Source of the DNA: Ophioceras dolichostomum | Lineage: Eukaryota; Ascomycota; Sordariomycetes; Magnaporthales; Ophioceraceae | Assembly: GCA_003049485.1 (NCBI GenBank) | Contig: PYST01000046.1 | Span: 62,001 to 126,000 of the forward strand | Direction: 5' to 3' | DNA length: 64,000 bases | Shown: positions 1 to 10,067 of the stretch, in pieces | How the letters are laid out: every line of letters starts with the position of its first letter | How positions within the stretch are numbered: position 1 is the first letter of the stretch | The notes under the pieces: model-generated | Seen by the model: the letters and a program-made list of their open reading frames with translations, nothing else | What the model was told of the DNA's origin: nothing | Database searches by the model: none | Position numbers and translations under genes: made by a program

Positions 1-825
1 TGTCTGGTCTAATAATCCGTGGGGCTGGAAGCGATTGTTCCCTGATAACATGGCAACTTCACCACAAGCACACAGCGAGCCGCCACAACAAGAAACGATA
101 CATGTCGGGCATGTGGCAGAGTCAGGTGCAGCAAAGTGGTAGTCGGGGGTATTCGGTCAAAACAGGCCCACGCCTTGTGGCCACGATGGGGGAGACGTCC
201 GGGGGGATCTGGGGGAAAACTAAAACTTCTCTTTCACACAATTCCTTCCTCTTCTTCTTTCTGGACATTCTTTGTACGTAACACTCACAAGCAAATCATT
301 GCGCCACCACCCACCCTATTCCTCTCTACGCGAGGGACCGCGGTGGTGGCGTATGAGAAGAGAGACGGCACAAATTCACTTGTATGATGACCTATGATTC
401 GGCTCTCCTTTTGCTTCTCTTGCTCTTGAGTGATGCTACAAGGAAAGAGTAGAGAGCTTCGTCTTGCCCGGTAAGTAGCCTATCGATCTCCATGATGAGA
501 TCGTGTTTCGGGGGGGAAGGCACGGACGAGCTTCGAGTTGACTCTGGCTTCCCATTATAGAGGAAAGAAGAACCCGACGTGGGTGATACTAAGAGGAAAG
601 GACGGCTGGACGCATCATCCCCATGCCGGCTGGTCAGCTTGAATTTCCCAGGCTGGGTGCATCTCGCATCCATCCGTTTTCTTGGTTCCTGAATAACGCC
701 TCGTGCATAACTGTTGGTCATATATCTTTTAATCATACCCGCTCCTCTGCTTAATCTTACAAGGCACAACGTACCCAGACCCGTCCAGTACTGCCATCCC
801 AAGGCGTTCCGATCCAACGTGCGTC
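1..825. other. Spacer with one weak minus-strand open frame
   Basis: I see no family I recognise here. The only notable frame runs on the minus strand from an ATG at 736 down to 392 (114 residues). It has a Ser/Pro-rich middle and a C-terminal half, HDLIMEIDRLLTGQDEALY, that reads like a helical protein segment followed by a Lys/Arg-rich end. Nothing confirms it is transcribed and it could be chance. Confidence 0.25.
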
Positions 826-1215
826 ATGGCGGCTATTGGGGAAATCGTCTACTGTCCAGTGAATCATGTGGAGTGGGCGCACATGGCCTCGAAACTCCTG
901 TCGATTCTCCTTGGGTCTGTCAACTCGGCGGAGGGCCCGCGCCAAGCCAACGCAAACGTCGTACACATCAATCATATCTTGTACTACAGCAACAGAAACG
1001 AGGCGGCCGCCACCGAAAACCCGGGTTTGCCCACCTCAAGGGCTTCAAGACTGTCCCACGATGCCATCCTGCACCTGAGAGCCGTCTGGGCCCGCCCAAG
1101 CACGCTTGAAGAGGCGAAAACCAACCTCATGGTCACCCCTACAAAGGAATCTTTTGAGCGAGCAGAGCCGTTGTTTGAAGCGGCCATGAAGGATCTCCTG
1201 AGCAACAAGGACTAA
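826..1215 (+). CDS. Hypothetical open frame, unrecognised
   Basis: A 129-codon frame with a real ATG (MAAIGEIVYC) and a TAA stop. Composition is protein-like, with a helical C-terminus (ESFERAEPLFEAAMKDLL), but I recognise no family. It is followed within 65 bases by another frame at 1276 and later by a third at 2246. It may therefore be the first exon of a larger, partly decayed gene rather than a complete small gene. Confidence is low because frames on the other strand are also open here. Confidence 0.28.
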   Translation: MAAIGEIVYCPVNHVEWAHMASKLLSILLGSVNSAEGPRQANANVVHINHILYYSNRNEAAATENPGLPTSRASRLSHDAILHLRAVWARPSTLEEAKTNLMVTPTKESFERAEPLFEAAMKDLLSNKD

Positions 1216-1275
1216 GCCCCTGCAACCGCATCCTCCCGGCCGCCCTGGGTGGAGCGGCTAGACACTACGAAAGCC

Positions 1276-2067
1276 ATGGAAGAACAGCCTTGGGAGTACC
1301 ACGACGACCAGGTGTACGGGCAGTGGAACGACAAACCGATTAGCCAGTTCGGCCCCGTAGAATCACATCGGAAGGATCAGATATGTCAAGACTCTCTACG
1401 TGGCCTTCTGGCCTGGTCAATCAACACAGTCCGCAGCGGGCCCTGGTCCCAGGCGCCACTCTGGAGATTCACACTGCCCAGGCGGCTTTCGCTTTGGCTG
1501 TGGGCGTCCAACCGCGAGAACAAGGACTCTTCTCCCGGCACCAGCAGTCGCCGCCCACTCACCCGTCTCCTCATTCAGCCCCCAAATGGCGAATTGGTAC
1601 TACGTGATCCGGGGCACCGCAAGGCCGCGCCACTCGCGTTAGCAACCTCCACGAGGTGGAGGTGGTCTGTAGCGCAGCGTGCGATTGAGCGCCAGGAAAG
1701 CTTCCTCATGGCAGCTTGGATCCAGTGGGCGGACGGCGGCGCCGACGCTGCCGACATCGCTAAAACGCCCGAGACTGGCGGACTTGCTGATGACCATGGA
1801 ACGTCTGGTTCCGTAAGGGGACAACTACACGCGACGCCCGATAGCTATGCGACACCCGGCAGCTTTGCGACACCGAGCAGCTTTACGGTACCCTATACGA
1901 CGCCTGACAGCCAAACGACCACGACTACAGCGACGAGCAGCAGTCATGGAATAGCCCCGAAGCCCAGCGACCACGGCAAGTCCAGTAGCAGCGGCAACCC
2001 AACACAGGATGATATCTATCCGAAAGGACTTCTTGGCTTCAATGAACATACGCAGAAGAGACTGTGA
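1276..2067 (+). CDS. Hypothetical open frame with ATP-x-S repeats
   Basis: A 263-codon frame from the ATG at 1276; the frame is also open upstream to a GTG at 1249. The N-terminus (MEEQPWEYHDDQVYGQW) is acidic and aromatic. The C-terminal third has short imperfect repeats of the form (Y/F)ATPxS followed by a Thr/Ser-rich stretch. Between about 1,380 and 1,650 two other plus frames are also open, so the reading frame through the centre is uncertain; a frameshift or unrecognised intron is possible. No family recognised. Confidence 0.25.
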   Translation: MEEQPWEYHDDQVYGQWNDKPISQFGPVESHRKDQICQDSLRGLLAWSINTVRSGPWSQAPLWRFTLPRRLSLWLWASNRENKDSSPGTSSRRPLTRLLIQPPNGELVLRDPGHRKAAPLALATSTRWRWSVAQRAIERQESFLMAAWIQWADGGADAADIAKTPETGGLADDHGTSGSVRGQLHATPDSYATPGSFATPSSFTVPYTTPDSQTTTTTATSSSHGIAPKPSDHGKSSSSGNPTQDDIYPKGLLGFNEHTQKRL

Positions 2068-2245
2068 GTGCCCAACGACATCTACACCTCCCTACCTACC
2101 AGCCTTCCACGATGGCTCTTCATCCCGGAGTACTAGAGTTAGGAAGAAGTAGCGGCAGCGGCAGCTAACAGAACCTACCTACCTACTTGTCCTGAGCGCG
2201 CTCTGCGCCGGTGTCTTTGTTGTTGGACACCAAAAAAGCCGCCTT

Positions 2246-2464
2246 ATGATCTCCCAGAATGGCCCCGACATATACTTCATCGTGGCGATGTACGGACCTA
2301 AGTATGTCGAGTACATCACAGGCAAGAAACCCGACCTGGTCGCGGTCCATCCCAGCTCGGTCCCCCATCCCCTGGAAGGGATAAAGGCCCCCTTGGAGGG
2401 AATTTTGATGCCGGTGACGGGGTTCAGTTGCCGCCACAACAACCACCATCGACGACTGTCCTAG
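2246..2464 (+). CDS. Possible exon or fragment of a fungal hypothetical protein
   Basis: A 72-codon frame starting at ATG 2246, also open upstream in the same frame. The segment GPDIYFIVAMYGPKYVEYI has alternating hydrophobic and aromatic residues typical of a folded beta segment. It reads more like a piece of a protein than random sequence. It could be the last exon of a gene starting near 826. I cannot assign a family or close a full model from 826 to here, so I treat it as a fragment. Confidence 0.25.
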   Translation: MISQNGPDIYFIVAMYGPKYVEYITGKKPDLVAVHPSSVPHPLEGIKAPLEGILMPVTGFSCRHNNHHRRLS

Positions 2465-3053
2465 GACGATGTCCTCGCCATGCGGCCCATTGGGCCATTC
2501 AGCCACCTCGACTAGGACGAGATAAAGTTCGCCTATACTTGGCTGCTGGCGGCGACCCAAAAGATCACAGATTCTGTCCCAAATTAAGGCTGATAGGAAG
2601 GCAAGCTACCGTGGCTCCCTCCCGTTAAAGAGGTGGGAATGGTGCTGGTGAGAGTCGAGCAGGAGCATAAAAGCCTACCTAGGCACGGACGACCAAAACG
2701 GGGACGTTAGCGGATCAGCGTGAGAGGGTTTCGGCAGAGGAAGTCGGCGGAGGAAGAAATGCACTAGTTCGTTATCCCAATGCTGGGAGCAGGGAGCTAG
2801 TATCATCACATCAGCCTCAGCTTATCGGGAGCGAGATAAAAATTCCGCATTAGCCACACCAGTCTAACAATAACACTCATCTACTGCTTAATTGTATACC
2901 ACCAATACCACTGAAAAATAAATACTTCCACTCTAGCAGACGCCTCATCACTACCAGCCGGCCCGAAAGAGCGAACAAACTAACGAGCTGTTTCTTGCTG
3001 TGTTTCATGGGGATTGATTTGATTGCCGTAGTTCTCCTGGCCAAAGGCGAGAG
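2465..3053. other. Spacer upstream of ureF
   Basis: Nothing coding recognised. It will contain the ureF promoter and 5' leader. The stretch 2,085-2,195, just upstream of this spacer, contains the CTACCTAC-type repeats that recur in other intergenic stretches of the window. Confidence 0.5.
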
Positions 3054-3537
3054 ATGAGCGGGGGAATTCCTCTTGTCGGCAAGCAAGCATCAGCATCACC
3101 GGATATATCGCTTCCCTGCGAAAATAGAAAGGGGACCACGGAAAATGCAGGGCCGTTGCAGGAAAATGAGGTCGACGAAGAAGAGCTTCTCGCGAGGGAG
3201 GTGATTGACCTACAAGCCCGGCTCGAAGCTGCAAAAGAGAGACTTGCCGGCGCTGCCACGAGAACCAAGACCTCATCACCAAGGGCCACAACAGCGCTGA
3301 GAAGCAATACAGCACCACCGCAACCACAACCACCACCACCCTCCCTCCAACCCCCAACACACTTCCTCCTCCTCCTCTCAGACTCCGCCCTCCCCCTCGG
3401 CGCATTCGCCTTCTCCTCCGGCCTCGAGTCGTACCTTGCGCATGCGCGTCAACAACAACAACAACAACAACAGCGCCTCTCTTCTTCTGTCGTCTCTGCC
3501 TCTACCTCTACCTTTACCTCTACCTCAGCCCCGTCAG

Positions 3538-3571
<34 letters not shown>

Positions 3572-4283
3572 AGCCCTATTCACGGCCTTCCTCCCCCTCT
3601 CAGTCGCGGCCTACGCGTCCACGACGCTGCCCTTCGCGCTCGCGGGCCACCGCGCCCCGGAGTCCCTGTTATATCTCGACGACGCCCTCGACGCATCCAT
3701 CATCTGCACGGTGGGGAGGCGCGCGTCCGTCGCGCAGGGCAGGGCGCTGCTGAGTGTGTGGGAGCGGTGTTTCGCGCCTGCCCTGCTTCTACCCAACTCC
3801 GTCTCCTCGGCAGAAGAAAATAGGGACAGCAGCGGTTGCGGCAGTAGTAACAGCAGCGCCTCAGAAGCAGCAGCAGTCGCCCAACGCGCCATCTCAGCCT
3901 TCGCAGCAGCAGTCAAAGCCACCCCGTCCGCCACACCCGCAGCTTGGGATATAGACGAGTCACCACCGCCGCCCCCCTCAGCGCACCTCGCCCCCCTCTT
4001 CGGAGCCGTCTGCGCCGCGGCGGGCCTCGACGCGGGCCAGTGCGCGACCGTGCTCATGCTGAGCCACGTCAAGGCGCTGGTGTCCGCCGCCGTGCGGGCC
4101 GGCGTGTTCGGGCCGTACCAGGCGCAGCGGCTGCTCTCCGGGGCCGGGGTGCGGGACCTGATCGGCGGCGCGGTGCGGAGGGAGTGGAGCACGAGGCCGG
4201 AGGAGGCGGGCCAGAGCGTGCCTGCGATGGATCTTTGGGTGGGGAGGCACGAGGTGTTGTATTCGAGGATTTTTAATAGCTGA
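3054..4283 (+). CDS. ureF: Urease accessory protein UreF
   Basis: UreF works with UreD and UreG to load nickel into apo-urease in the cytosol. The family signature starts near residue 102: LLLLSDSALPLGAFAFSSG followed by LES. The C-terminus carries the expected LLSGAGVRDLIGGAVRR and MDLWVGRHEVLYSRIF. The model is a single 409-residue exon, longer than bacterial UreF (about 230). The extra length is an N-terminal segment with a predicted coiled coil (residues about 40-65, LLAREVIDLQARLEAAKERL) plus low-complexity insertions. These are a polyglutamine run, a Thr-Pro run and a Ser/Asn-rich stretch inside the domain. The start is the first ATG in the open frame; an unrecognised 5' intron is not excluded. 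No other urease gene is seen in the window. Confidence 0.9.
3450..3473 (+). repeat. CAA/CAG triplet run in ureF
   Basis: Eight consecutive Gln codons (seven CAA then CAG) inside the UreF reading frame, right after the conserved N-terminal motif. The run lies in a low-complexity loop and is likely length-variable. Confidence 0.85.
3541..3570 (+). repeat. Hexamer CACCGA x5 in ureF
   Basis: Five perfect CACCGA copies encode alternating Thr-Pro dipeptides within the same insertion of UreF. The unit is two codons long, so copy-number change keeps the frame. Confidence 0.9.
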
Positions 4284-4587
4284 AGAAGCGGAACAGCAGC
4301 AGACGGAGAAGCATGGCACGGAGACAAGGAGGTAGATAACAGGGAGGTAGATAACAGGTAGATCTGGCCGACGGAGTTCGGGCGATGCGATGCGATGTGA
4401 TGTGATAATATAGATTACGAGCAAGAGGATTCTACGCGAGAATGACTTTCCTTGCTCTGGTATCATCATTTCAGTTTCCCTTATTGTTTTTACACGTCGT
4501 ATTTTGGATGACTAGAATACAGGAGGCTCTCCTTTACCCAAACGCCGAACTTACATGGCAGCCCGGCTAACCACGCCAGCCCTGCCC

Positions 4588-5878
4588 TCAGTCGCTATCG
4601 CTGTCATACGCAACCAACGGACCAGCAGCCGCCTCTTTCCTCGGCTGGGCAGACACGATGACCTGCGCCGAGTTGAGCGCGGCGAGTGTGCTGCTAGAAA
4701 TGATCCCACCCGCTGCTTCTTCTTGGTTCCCACCACCACCACCCCCATTCTCGATCATAGGTCTTTCCTCATAACCAACCTGCTGCTGTTGTTGACTGTG
4801 GTTATCATACCCCTGCCTCCCAACAGGATTCACCGCGTTCGCCCCCCTCGCGAAATACACCTCGTCGGGCGCCTCGTACCCCTCCAGCCCATACGAAGCC
4901 TCGATCCTCCTCCTCTTCCTCGCCTCGGGGTCCTTCCCCTCGATCTCCGCCACGAACTCGGCGGGCAGCGCCCTCCTCACCGCCTCGGCCGCTTGCTCCT
5001 CGACCCGCCTCACCTCCCTCGCCTGCGCCATCGGGTTCGGGTCTGCCGTGGCCCACCTAACATTCAAAATCTCGTTGTGGTCCAGGCTCTGGTGCGCCAT
5101 CGCCTCCTTGGCGAACTGCGCGTTGGCCTCGTTCGTGTACGTGACGAACGCGACCCCCCGCGTGTTCAGCACCCGCGTCCTCTCGATCTGTCCCCACTCG
5201 GCGAAGTGCCTGGACACGACCTCCTCGATGTCGTCCGACACGTGGATGCGCCCGACATAGACGGTACGATTCTGCCGCATGAACGAGCCCACGCCGCCCA
5301 TGTCGTCGCGGTAGTCCGAGAACTTGTCGCGGCCGAAGCAGTCCACGTTCGGGTTGAACAGGTCGTGCAGCGTGGGCAGCCGGTGCAGGTAGTCGCAGTC
5401 TTGGCCCTTAGGGCAGACGCCCCGAGCGAAGAAGAGGCAGAAGTACGAGCCCGTCACCTGGTCGGCGCGCGTGAAGCCCGAGTCGCGCGCCACGTGGCAG
5501 CGCCCCTTGGCGGCGGTTTTGGAGAGGTACTTGTCTTCGCGGTCGCCGCCGGCCCATTTGTTGTACCTGTTTTGGGTCGGGCGCTGTTAGTATGTATAGA
5601 CGCATGAACTGGAGGGTGGTCTGGTCGAGTGGTTTTGGGTGGTATGAGGAAGGTAATAGATAGACGCCAAGTGACTTGACGTACCAGATGTTGAATGTAG
5701 TGCCTGTCTGTGGTGGTGGCTCCGACTTGACCAGCGCCGGGTCGATCTGTGGCCTCGCCGGCCGCTTCTTCTTCACGCGGATGATCTTCTTGACCTTCTT
5801 TTCTGTCGGCGCGGCAACGTCCGAGCTGGCCGTCGCTAGCGTCGTTGCGTCGGCGGACCGTTCTTCTGTGTCTGACAT
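4588..5878 (-). CDS. cwc2: Pre-mRNA-splicing factor CWC2
   Basis: CWC2 (RBM22-related) is a Prp19-complex/NTC component that contacts U6 snRNA and the pre-mRNA at the spliceosome core. Two exons: 5685-5878 and 4588-5566, with an intron 5567-5684 opening GTACGT; the split codon is Trp65. The protein is 390 residues. Residues 1-60 are acidic then Lys-rich (KKVKKIIRVKKKRPAR). A Torus/CCCH zinc finger follows, with C108, C116, C122 and H126 (C-x7-C-x5-C-x3-H). An RRM spans about 166-245 with RNP2 VYVGRI and RNP1-like RGVAFVTY. The C-terminal 80 residues are Gly/Gln/Asn-rich. The start MSDTEERS is the only ATG fitting the exon. It faces RBG1 head to head with a 394-bp gap. Confidence 0.95.
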
Positions 5879-6272
5879 TTCTGAGGCCGTGTGCCTGTGC
5901 CGGGGAGGTTGGCGGATGTCACGAGCTGGATGCGTAGGGGAGATCGAGGTTGAGGTCGCGACCAGGATGTGGAGGTCGCGACCAAAAATTATGCAGTGCA
6001 TGGACCTGGCAGTGCCAAGGCACTGGAAATTCAGGCGGTGAGTAACTGAGTAAGGAAAGTTAGTGGCGATCAAGATCCGCCGCCCCCACTTTTGTGAATT
6101 CTGCCGTAAATCGCGGGGTGGCAGAACAGGGGGTCTCTGAGCATCATCATCATCTGCGCATGCAAAGAAGACTTCGAACCTCGACACCGGAAGGTCCTTG
6201 AGGGACAACGCAGACGTTTTTCTTATTTCATTCACCCCTTGCAGTCGGCATCTGCGTTGGAGTATCGCCAAG
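5879..6272. promoter_or_regulatory. Shared CWC2-RBG1 bidirectional promoter region
   Basis: The start codons of CWC2 (minus) and RBG1 (plus) are 394 bases apart, so both promoters and leaders must lie here. The stretch holds two copies of the 13-mer GAGGTCGCGACCA 20 bases apart (see separate entry). No convincing TATA box seen. Upstream ORFs in this stretch are not supported as genes. Confidence 0.7.
5953..5984. promoter_or_regulatory. Duplicated palindrome GGTCGCGACC
   Basis: A perfect 10-bp palindrome, GGTCGCGACC, occurs at 5954-5963 and again at 5974-5983. Both lie within identical 13-mers (GAGGTCGCGACCA), centre to centre 20 bp, about two helical turns. The site lies about 76 bp upstream of the CWC2 ATG and about 290 bp upstream of RBG1. 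The layout suits two dimeric factors on one DNA face. The factor is unknown and function is inferred. Confidence 0.55.
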
Positions 6273-8036
6273 ATGGTGAACATTACGGAAAAGATCAAGG
6301 AGTATGTGGGCGGTTGGTTGTCCGTTTCGCTTCCCGGCATTGGTGCGCCGAAGCTAACTTGAGGTCCACCACGACGTAGGATCGAGGAGGAGATGAGGAG
6401 GACTCAGAGTAAGACTACTCTCTGTTCTGGCTTTCATCAGGATGTGTACTGTATCTAACGTGTTGATTTATAGAAAACAAGGCGACTGGTACGTGCAGGG
6501 TCCATGCTCATGCTATTCAGCTGACGAGACCCCTCCTGTTCGCAACTTTGGCAGCAGTTCAGAATCAGGGGCATTGACCGGTACCCTCACTAGAGTATCA
6601 CCTTGGACTTCTTAAGGGGTAAATTCTTTACAGCTCCCGGGGGCCTTCAGTCGCACAAGTCAGCCAGCCAGCCGGACACCATAGCTCTTGGGATGGCTCC
6701 GGGCGTGGCAGGGGGCTAGGCCGACTTCTGTGCGACTTGAGATCCCATCCCTTACCCCCGGGTCCGACCAGTCTCGATTAACCATCCCGCCCCTTCTCAG
6801 AAAGCTTGCCCGCCTAAGAGCGCAGCTGCTCGAGCCAGGTCCCGGATCCGGAGGCGGTCCAGGCGCAGGGTTCGACGTCAGTAAAAGCGGTGACGCTCGA
6901 ATATCGCTCGTCGGCTTTCCGTCAGTCGGCAAGTCGACCTTCCTGTCCAAGGTGACCAAGACCAGATCAGAAGTCGCCGCCTACGCATTCACGACCCTCA
7001 CGGCCATTCCGGGAGTCTTGGAGTATGGCGGCGCCGAAATTCAGCTGCTCGATCTCCCAGGAATCATCGAGGGCGCCGCCGAGGGCAAGGGTAGAGGGCG
7101 ACAGGTCATCTCGGCAGCCAAGACGAGCGACATGATCCTCATGGTTCTGGACGCGACGAAGAAGGCCGAGCAGAGAGCACTCCTGGAGGCCGAGTTGGAG
7201 GCCGTCGGCATCCGACTGAATCGCGAGCCCCCGTAAGTGTATTTTCTCCGGCCCTCTTCTTGTGTTGTCTAGTGTTGCCACGGGAGCCACGGACTGCTAA
7301 CTGACTGCTAATGATTCCACGCCGCGCCGCACGCATGCAGGAACATTTACCTAAAGCCAAAGAAAGCAGGCGGCATGAAGATCAATTTCCAGGCGCCACC
7401 CAAGAACATCGACGAGAAGATGGTATATAACATCCTACGCGACTACAAGATGCTGAACTGCGAGGTGCTGTTCCGCGACGAAAACGCCACGGTGGACGAC
7501 CTGATCGACGTCATCATGAAGGATCACCGGAAATACATCAAGGTCAGCAACTCGTTTACCCACAGAGCCAGCAGCCGAGGGCGACTGACCGAACTGACCT
7601 GACCTGTCCTTACTGACGATCATAACCAACCCGTCCCTCCTCCGGATAACAGTGCCTCTACGTCTACAACAAGATCGACAGCGTCTCGATCGACTTCCTC
7701 GACAAGCTCGCGCGCGAGCCCAATACGGTAGTCATGAGCTGCGAGCTGGACCTGGGCATCCGCGACGTGGTCGACCGGTGCTGGAAGGAGCTGTCGCTGA
7801 TCCGCATCTACACGAAGCGCAAGGGCGTGGACCCGGACTTCTCCGAGGCGCTCATCGTGCGCAGCAACAGCACCATCGAGGACGTGTGCGACCGCATCCA
7901 CCGCACGCTCAAGGACACGTTCAAGTACGCGCTGGTGTGGGGGGCCAGCGCGAGGCACGTGCCGCAGCGCGTGGGGCTGTCTCATCCGGTGGCCGATGAG
8001 GATGTGGTGTATATCGTTAGTGGGTGGAAGGCGTAG
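6273..8036 (+). CDS. rbg1: DRG-family GTPase RBG1/DRG1
   Basis: A translation-associated, developmentally regulated GTP-binding protein that acts on ribosomes in the cytosol with a DFRP partner. Seven exons: 6273-6301, 6380-6408, 6474-6488, 6594-6618, 6801-7232, 7341-7542, 7653-8036. They total 371 residues; the family is usually about 365-370. The first four exons, including one of 15 bases, encode the family N-terminus MVNITEKIKEIEEEMRRTQ then KNKATEYHLG. G1 is GFPSVGKST, G3 is DLPGIIEGA and G4 is NKID; the TGS domain is near residues 290-370 and ends DEDVVYIVSGWKA. Every phase closes and each tiny exon adds an expected residue block. Divergent neighbour: CWC2. Confidence 0.95.
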
Positions 8037-9333
8037 TTGAGGTTGTGAGTAGGTTGTTGAGACAATTAAGAGGATGGGTGGCTTGGAGATTGGAGGGTTG
8101 GTTGTTGCTGTGCTGAGGTGGTGAATGTTCTTGTTGTCTTGGTCGTCGTATATAGCGAGCAGATCAGGCCAATATTGGCCAGGACTAGTCTCAGTGGGCT
8201 CAGGCGATTTTTTGAAGGGCCTTTAGTCTTTGAGGTGGGGTTACGTGACCACGCTTATATTGTCACGATCAGAGACGCCGAGAGGCTGGGAAGCCAATGT
8301 GGTGATGCAATTGACGAAGATTCTGCTATGGAGAGAGAAAAGAGGAAGGTCTGGATGGGAAGCTTCCAGACTGACACAAAATAAAGAATTCTGCCAGGGC
8401 GGTGAAAGGCATTGCGCCGCGGGGTCCCAGAATTTTACCACAGCGGTGAGGCTTGGTGTCCGGTGGGTCCCAGCCTGAACCACTCAATGGGTACCGACCG
8501 TCACAACTCAGACCACTTTGAGAGAGGAATCAAAGTGGTCTGAGCTTCTGAGATAAGCCAGGACGGCGTTACTTGTCGACCACCCCGGGCGGTAGACTGG
8601 TGTCATGGGCACAACGTATGGTATAGATTGAATATGTGTTGTGCCTTAGCAAAGGCAAGCTACGGAATTGAAATACGTGGGAGGTGTAAATACAGGTGTG
8701 CGTGTGGTCCGCGCACAGGGCATGCGGACAAGGTAGGCACGTGACGCAGCAGACATGGCTGGGAACGGACTAGGCCCGTGACAACTGGGTTGGCTTTCCA
8801 ATGTCCGACGATGAAACGTGCGCAAGAACATAATTAGATGCAGAGTTGTTGTTTTCGGGTTCGTTAAGTCATGTCATTACACAGGCTTTTGGGGCCTTCA
8901 ATATCCTCCCTCCCCCTCCCAAAGTCCGACCTCTACCAAAGCATGATGATTACTGCACAACGATATCAGTAGCCATCGATATCCAAGTGCGATATCCAGT
9001 TCTCAGATGACAGACAGGAGAGTAGCCAAGACCAAGAAGAAGAATGCAGGTGAAGAACAGAGAGAAAGAAAGAGAAAACAGAAAAAACACAAGGAAAATC
9101 TTTCGTATGTTTATATTGATCATCACGAACCCCCAGAACAAATGAAAAACGCCACCCTGCCTTTCTTTGTCCATCCTCTTCTCCCGGCGACTTCAGTACG
9201 GGGGAGAGGGGACAAAAAAAACAAACGAGGCGTCTAATATGTAAGCAAACAGACGACAAACTCCCTGACTACCGAAGTAGGTACGGAAGGCTAAGAGAAC
9301 TGAAGAAGAAAGAGAATGCAAAGTGTTCCTCTT
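8037..9333. other. Convergent spacer RBG1 / Spo12-like
   Basis: This holds the 3' ends of two converging genes. No protein family recognised in the small frames. Notable contents are the perfect hairpin at 8507-8544 and two copies of GGGTCCCAG (around 8,424 and 8,466). A purine-rich, AT-rich stretch at 9,030-9,110 gives chance open frames on both strands. Confidence 0.5.
8507..8544. repeat. Perfect 15-bp inverted repeat (hairpin)
   Basis: CTCAGACCACTTTGA at 8507-8521 is followed by an 8-base spacer GAGAGGAA and then the exact reverse complement at 8530-8544. No mismatch in 15 pairs. It lies about 470 bp downstream of the RBG1 stop and about 790 bp from the Spo12-like stop. It is not a fungal terminator type. 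It may be a relic of a small inverted-repeat element or a structured RNA. Confidence 0.9.
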
Positions 9334-10067
9334 TCATGATGAGCCCTCCTCTGCAGGGTTAGGAGGCGCAGATGAGATGGACTTCGAGCCGAATAGGCTC
9401 GCCCCTCCTCCGCTAGGCCCCAGTTTCTTAGCTGAGGCCTGGGCGAAGAGCGACTTGGGCTTGACCCTGTAAGGATTCATGACCCGTTAGTAAGTGATGA
9501 TGATCAGCATGCAGCACGAACTGTGAGCAGTATTTCTAGGGGCTTAGTGGTGGGGGAGAGCGAGGCGAGAGGCGAAGAATGAGAGGAGTAGTAACGAAGG
9601 TGGCGAAGGGTGGCGAAGGGTGCGAGGAGAGGAAAGGAGAGGAGAGAAGATATCTTTTCGGCGCTCACTCACTTTCCAACCTGCTTGTTGCGGAACGCCG
9701 TGAGCTTCGCGGTGCAGGGGCTCATGATGTCGTCGGACGGGGAGATGTACTGCTTCGACCTGGTTGCGTGGTGGTGATGTTGTGGGTTAGTTGATGTCGC
9801 AGTATTATTAACTCTGTTGTTCGCTGGTTGATGAGACGCGATCTGCTGCGGTTGGTAGTCGTACTTGGCCTCCTCCATCTTGGACTGCAGGACCTGGCGG
9901 TGGAACTCCATGCTCTTGACGCTGCAGCTGTTATTGCTGCTGGACTTCGCGCTCGCGGTGTCGGCGTTGGTCTCGTCGGCGATCGGCGACACGGCTACGA
10001 TGTTGACGTCCTTCTCGGTGAGGACGTTGGGAGGGGGAGATGTTATGCTTGGTTGCGCGACAGACAT
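9334..10067 (-). CDS. Spo12-family mitotic exit regulator
   Basis: Spo12/Wis3 proteins are small nuclear regulators of late mitosis and meiosis, acting with the FEAR/Cdc14 system in yeast. Two exons: 9673-10067 and 9334-9466, the intron opening GTGAGT; 175 residues. The diagnostic block straddles the junction: ISPSDDIMSPCTAKLTAF, then RNKQVGKVKPKSLFAQASAK, matching the conserved SPSD-x3-SP-x-T-x-KL pattern. This Ser-Pro core is a typical CDK/phosphatase target (family knowledge). The rest is Ser/Asn/His-rich and probably disordered. The start MSVAQPS is the first ATG; the frame is open further upstream only from a TTG. It converges with RBG1. Confidence 0.85.

Noticed and set aside
8950..9260. 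Hydrophobic minus-strand frames
   Set aside because: Arise from an A/G-rich plus-strand tract in the convergent spacer; no start or splice support.
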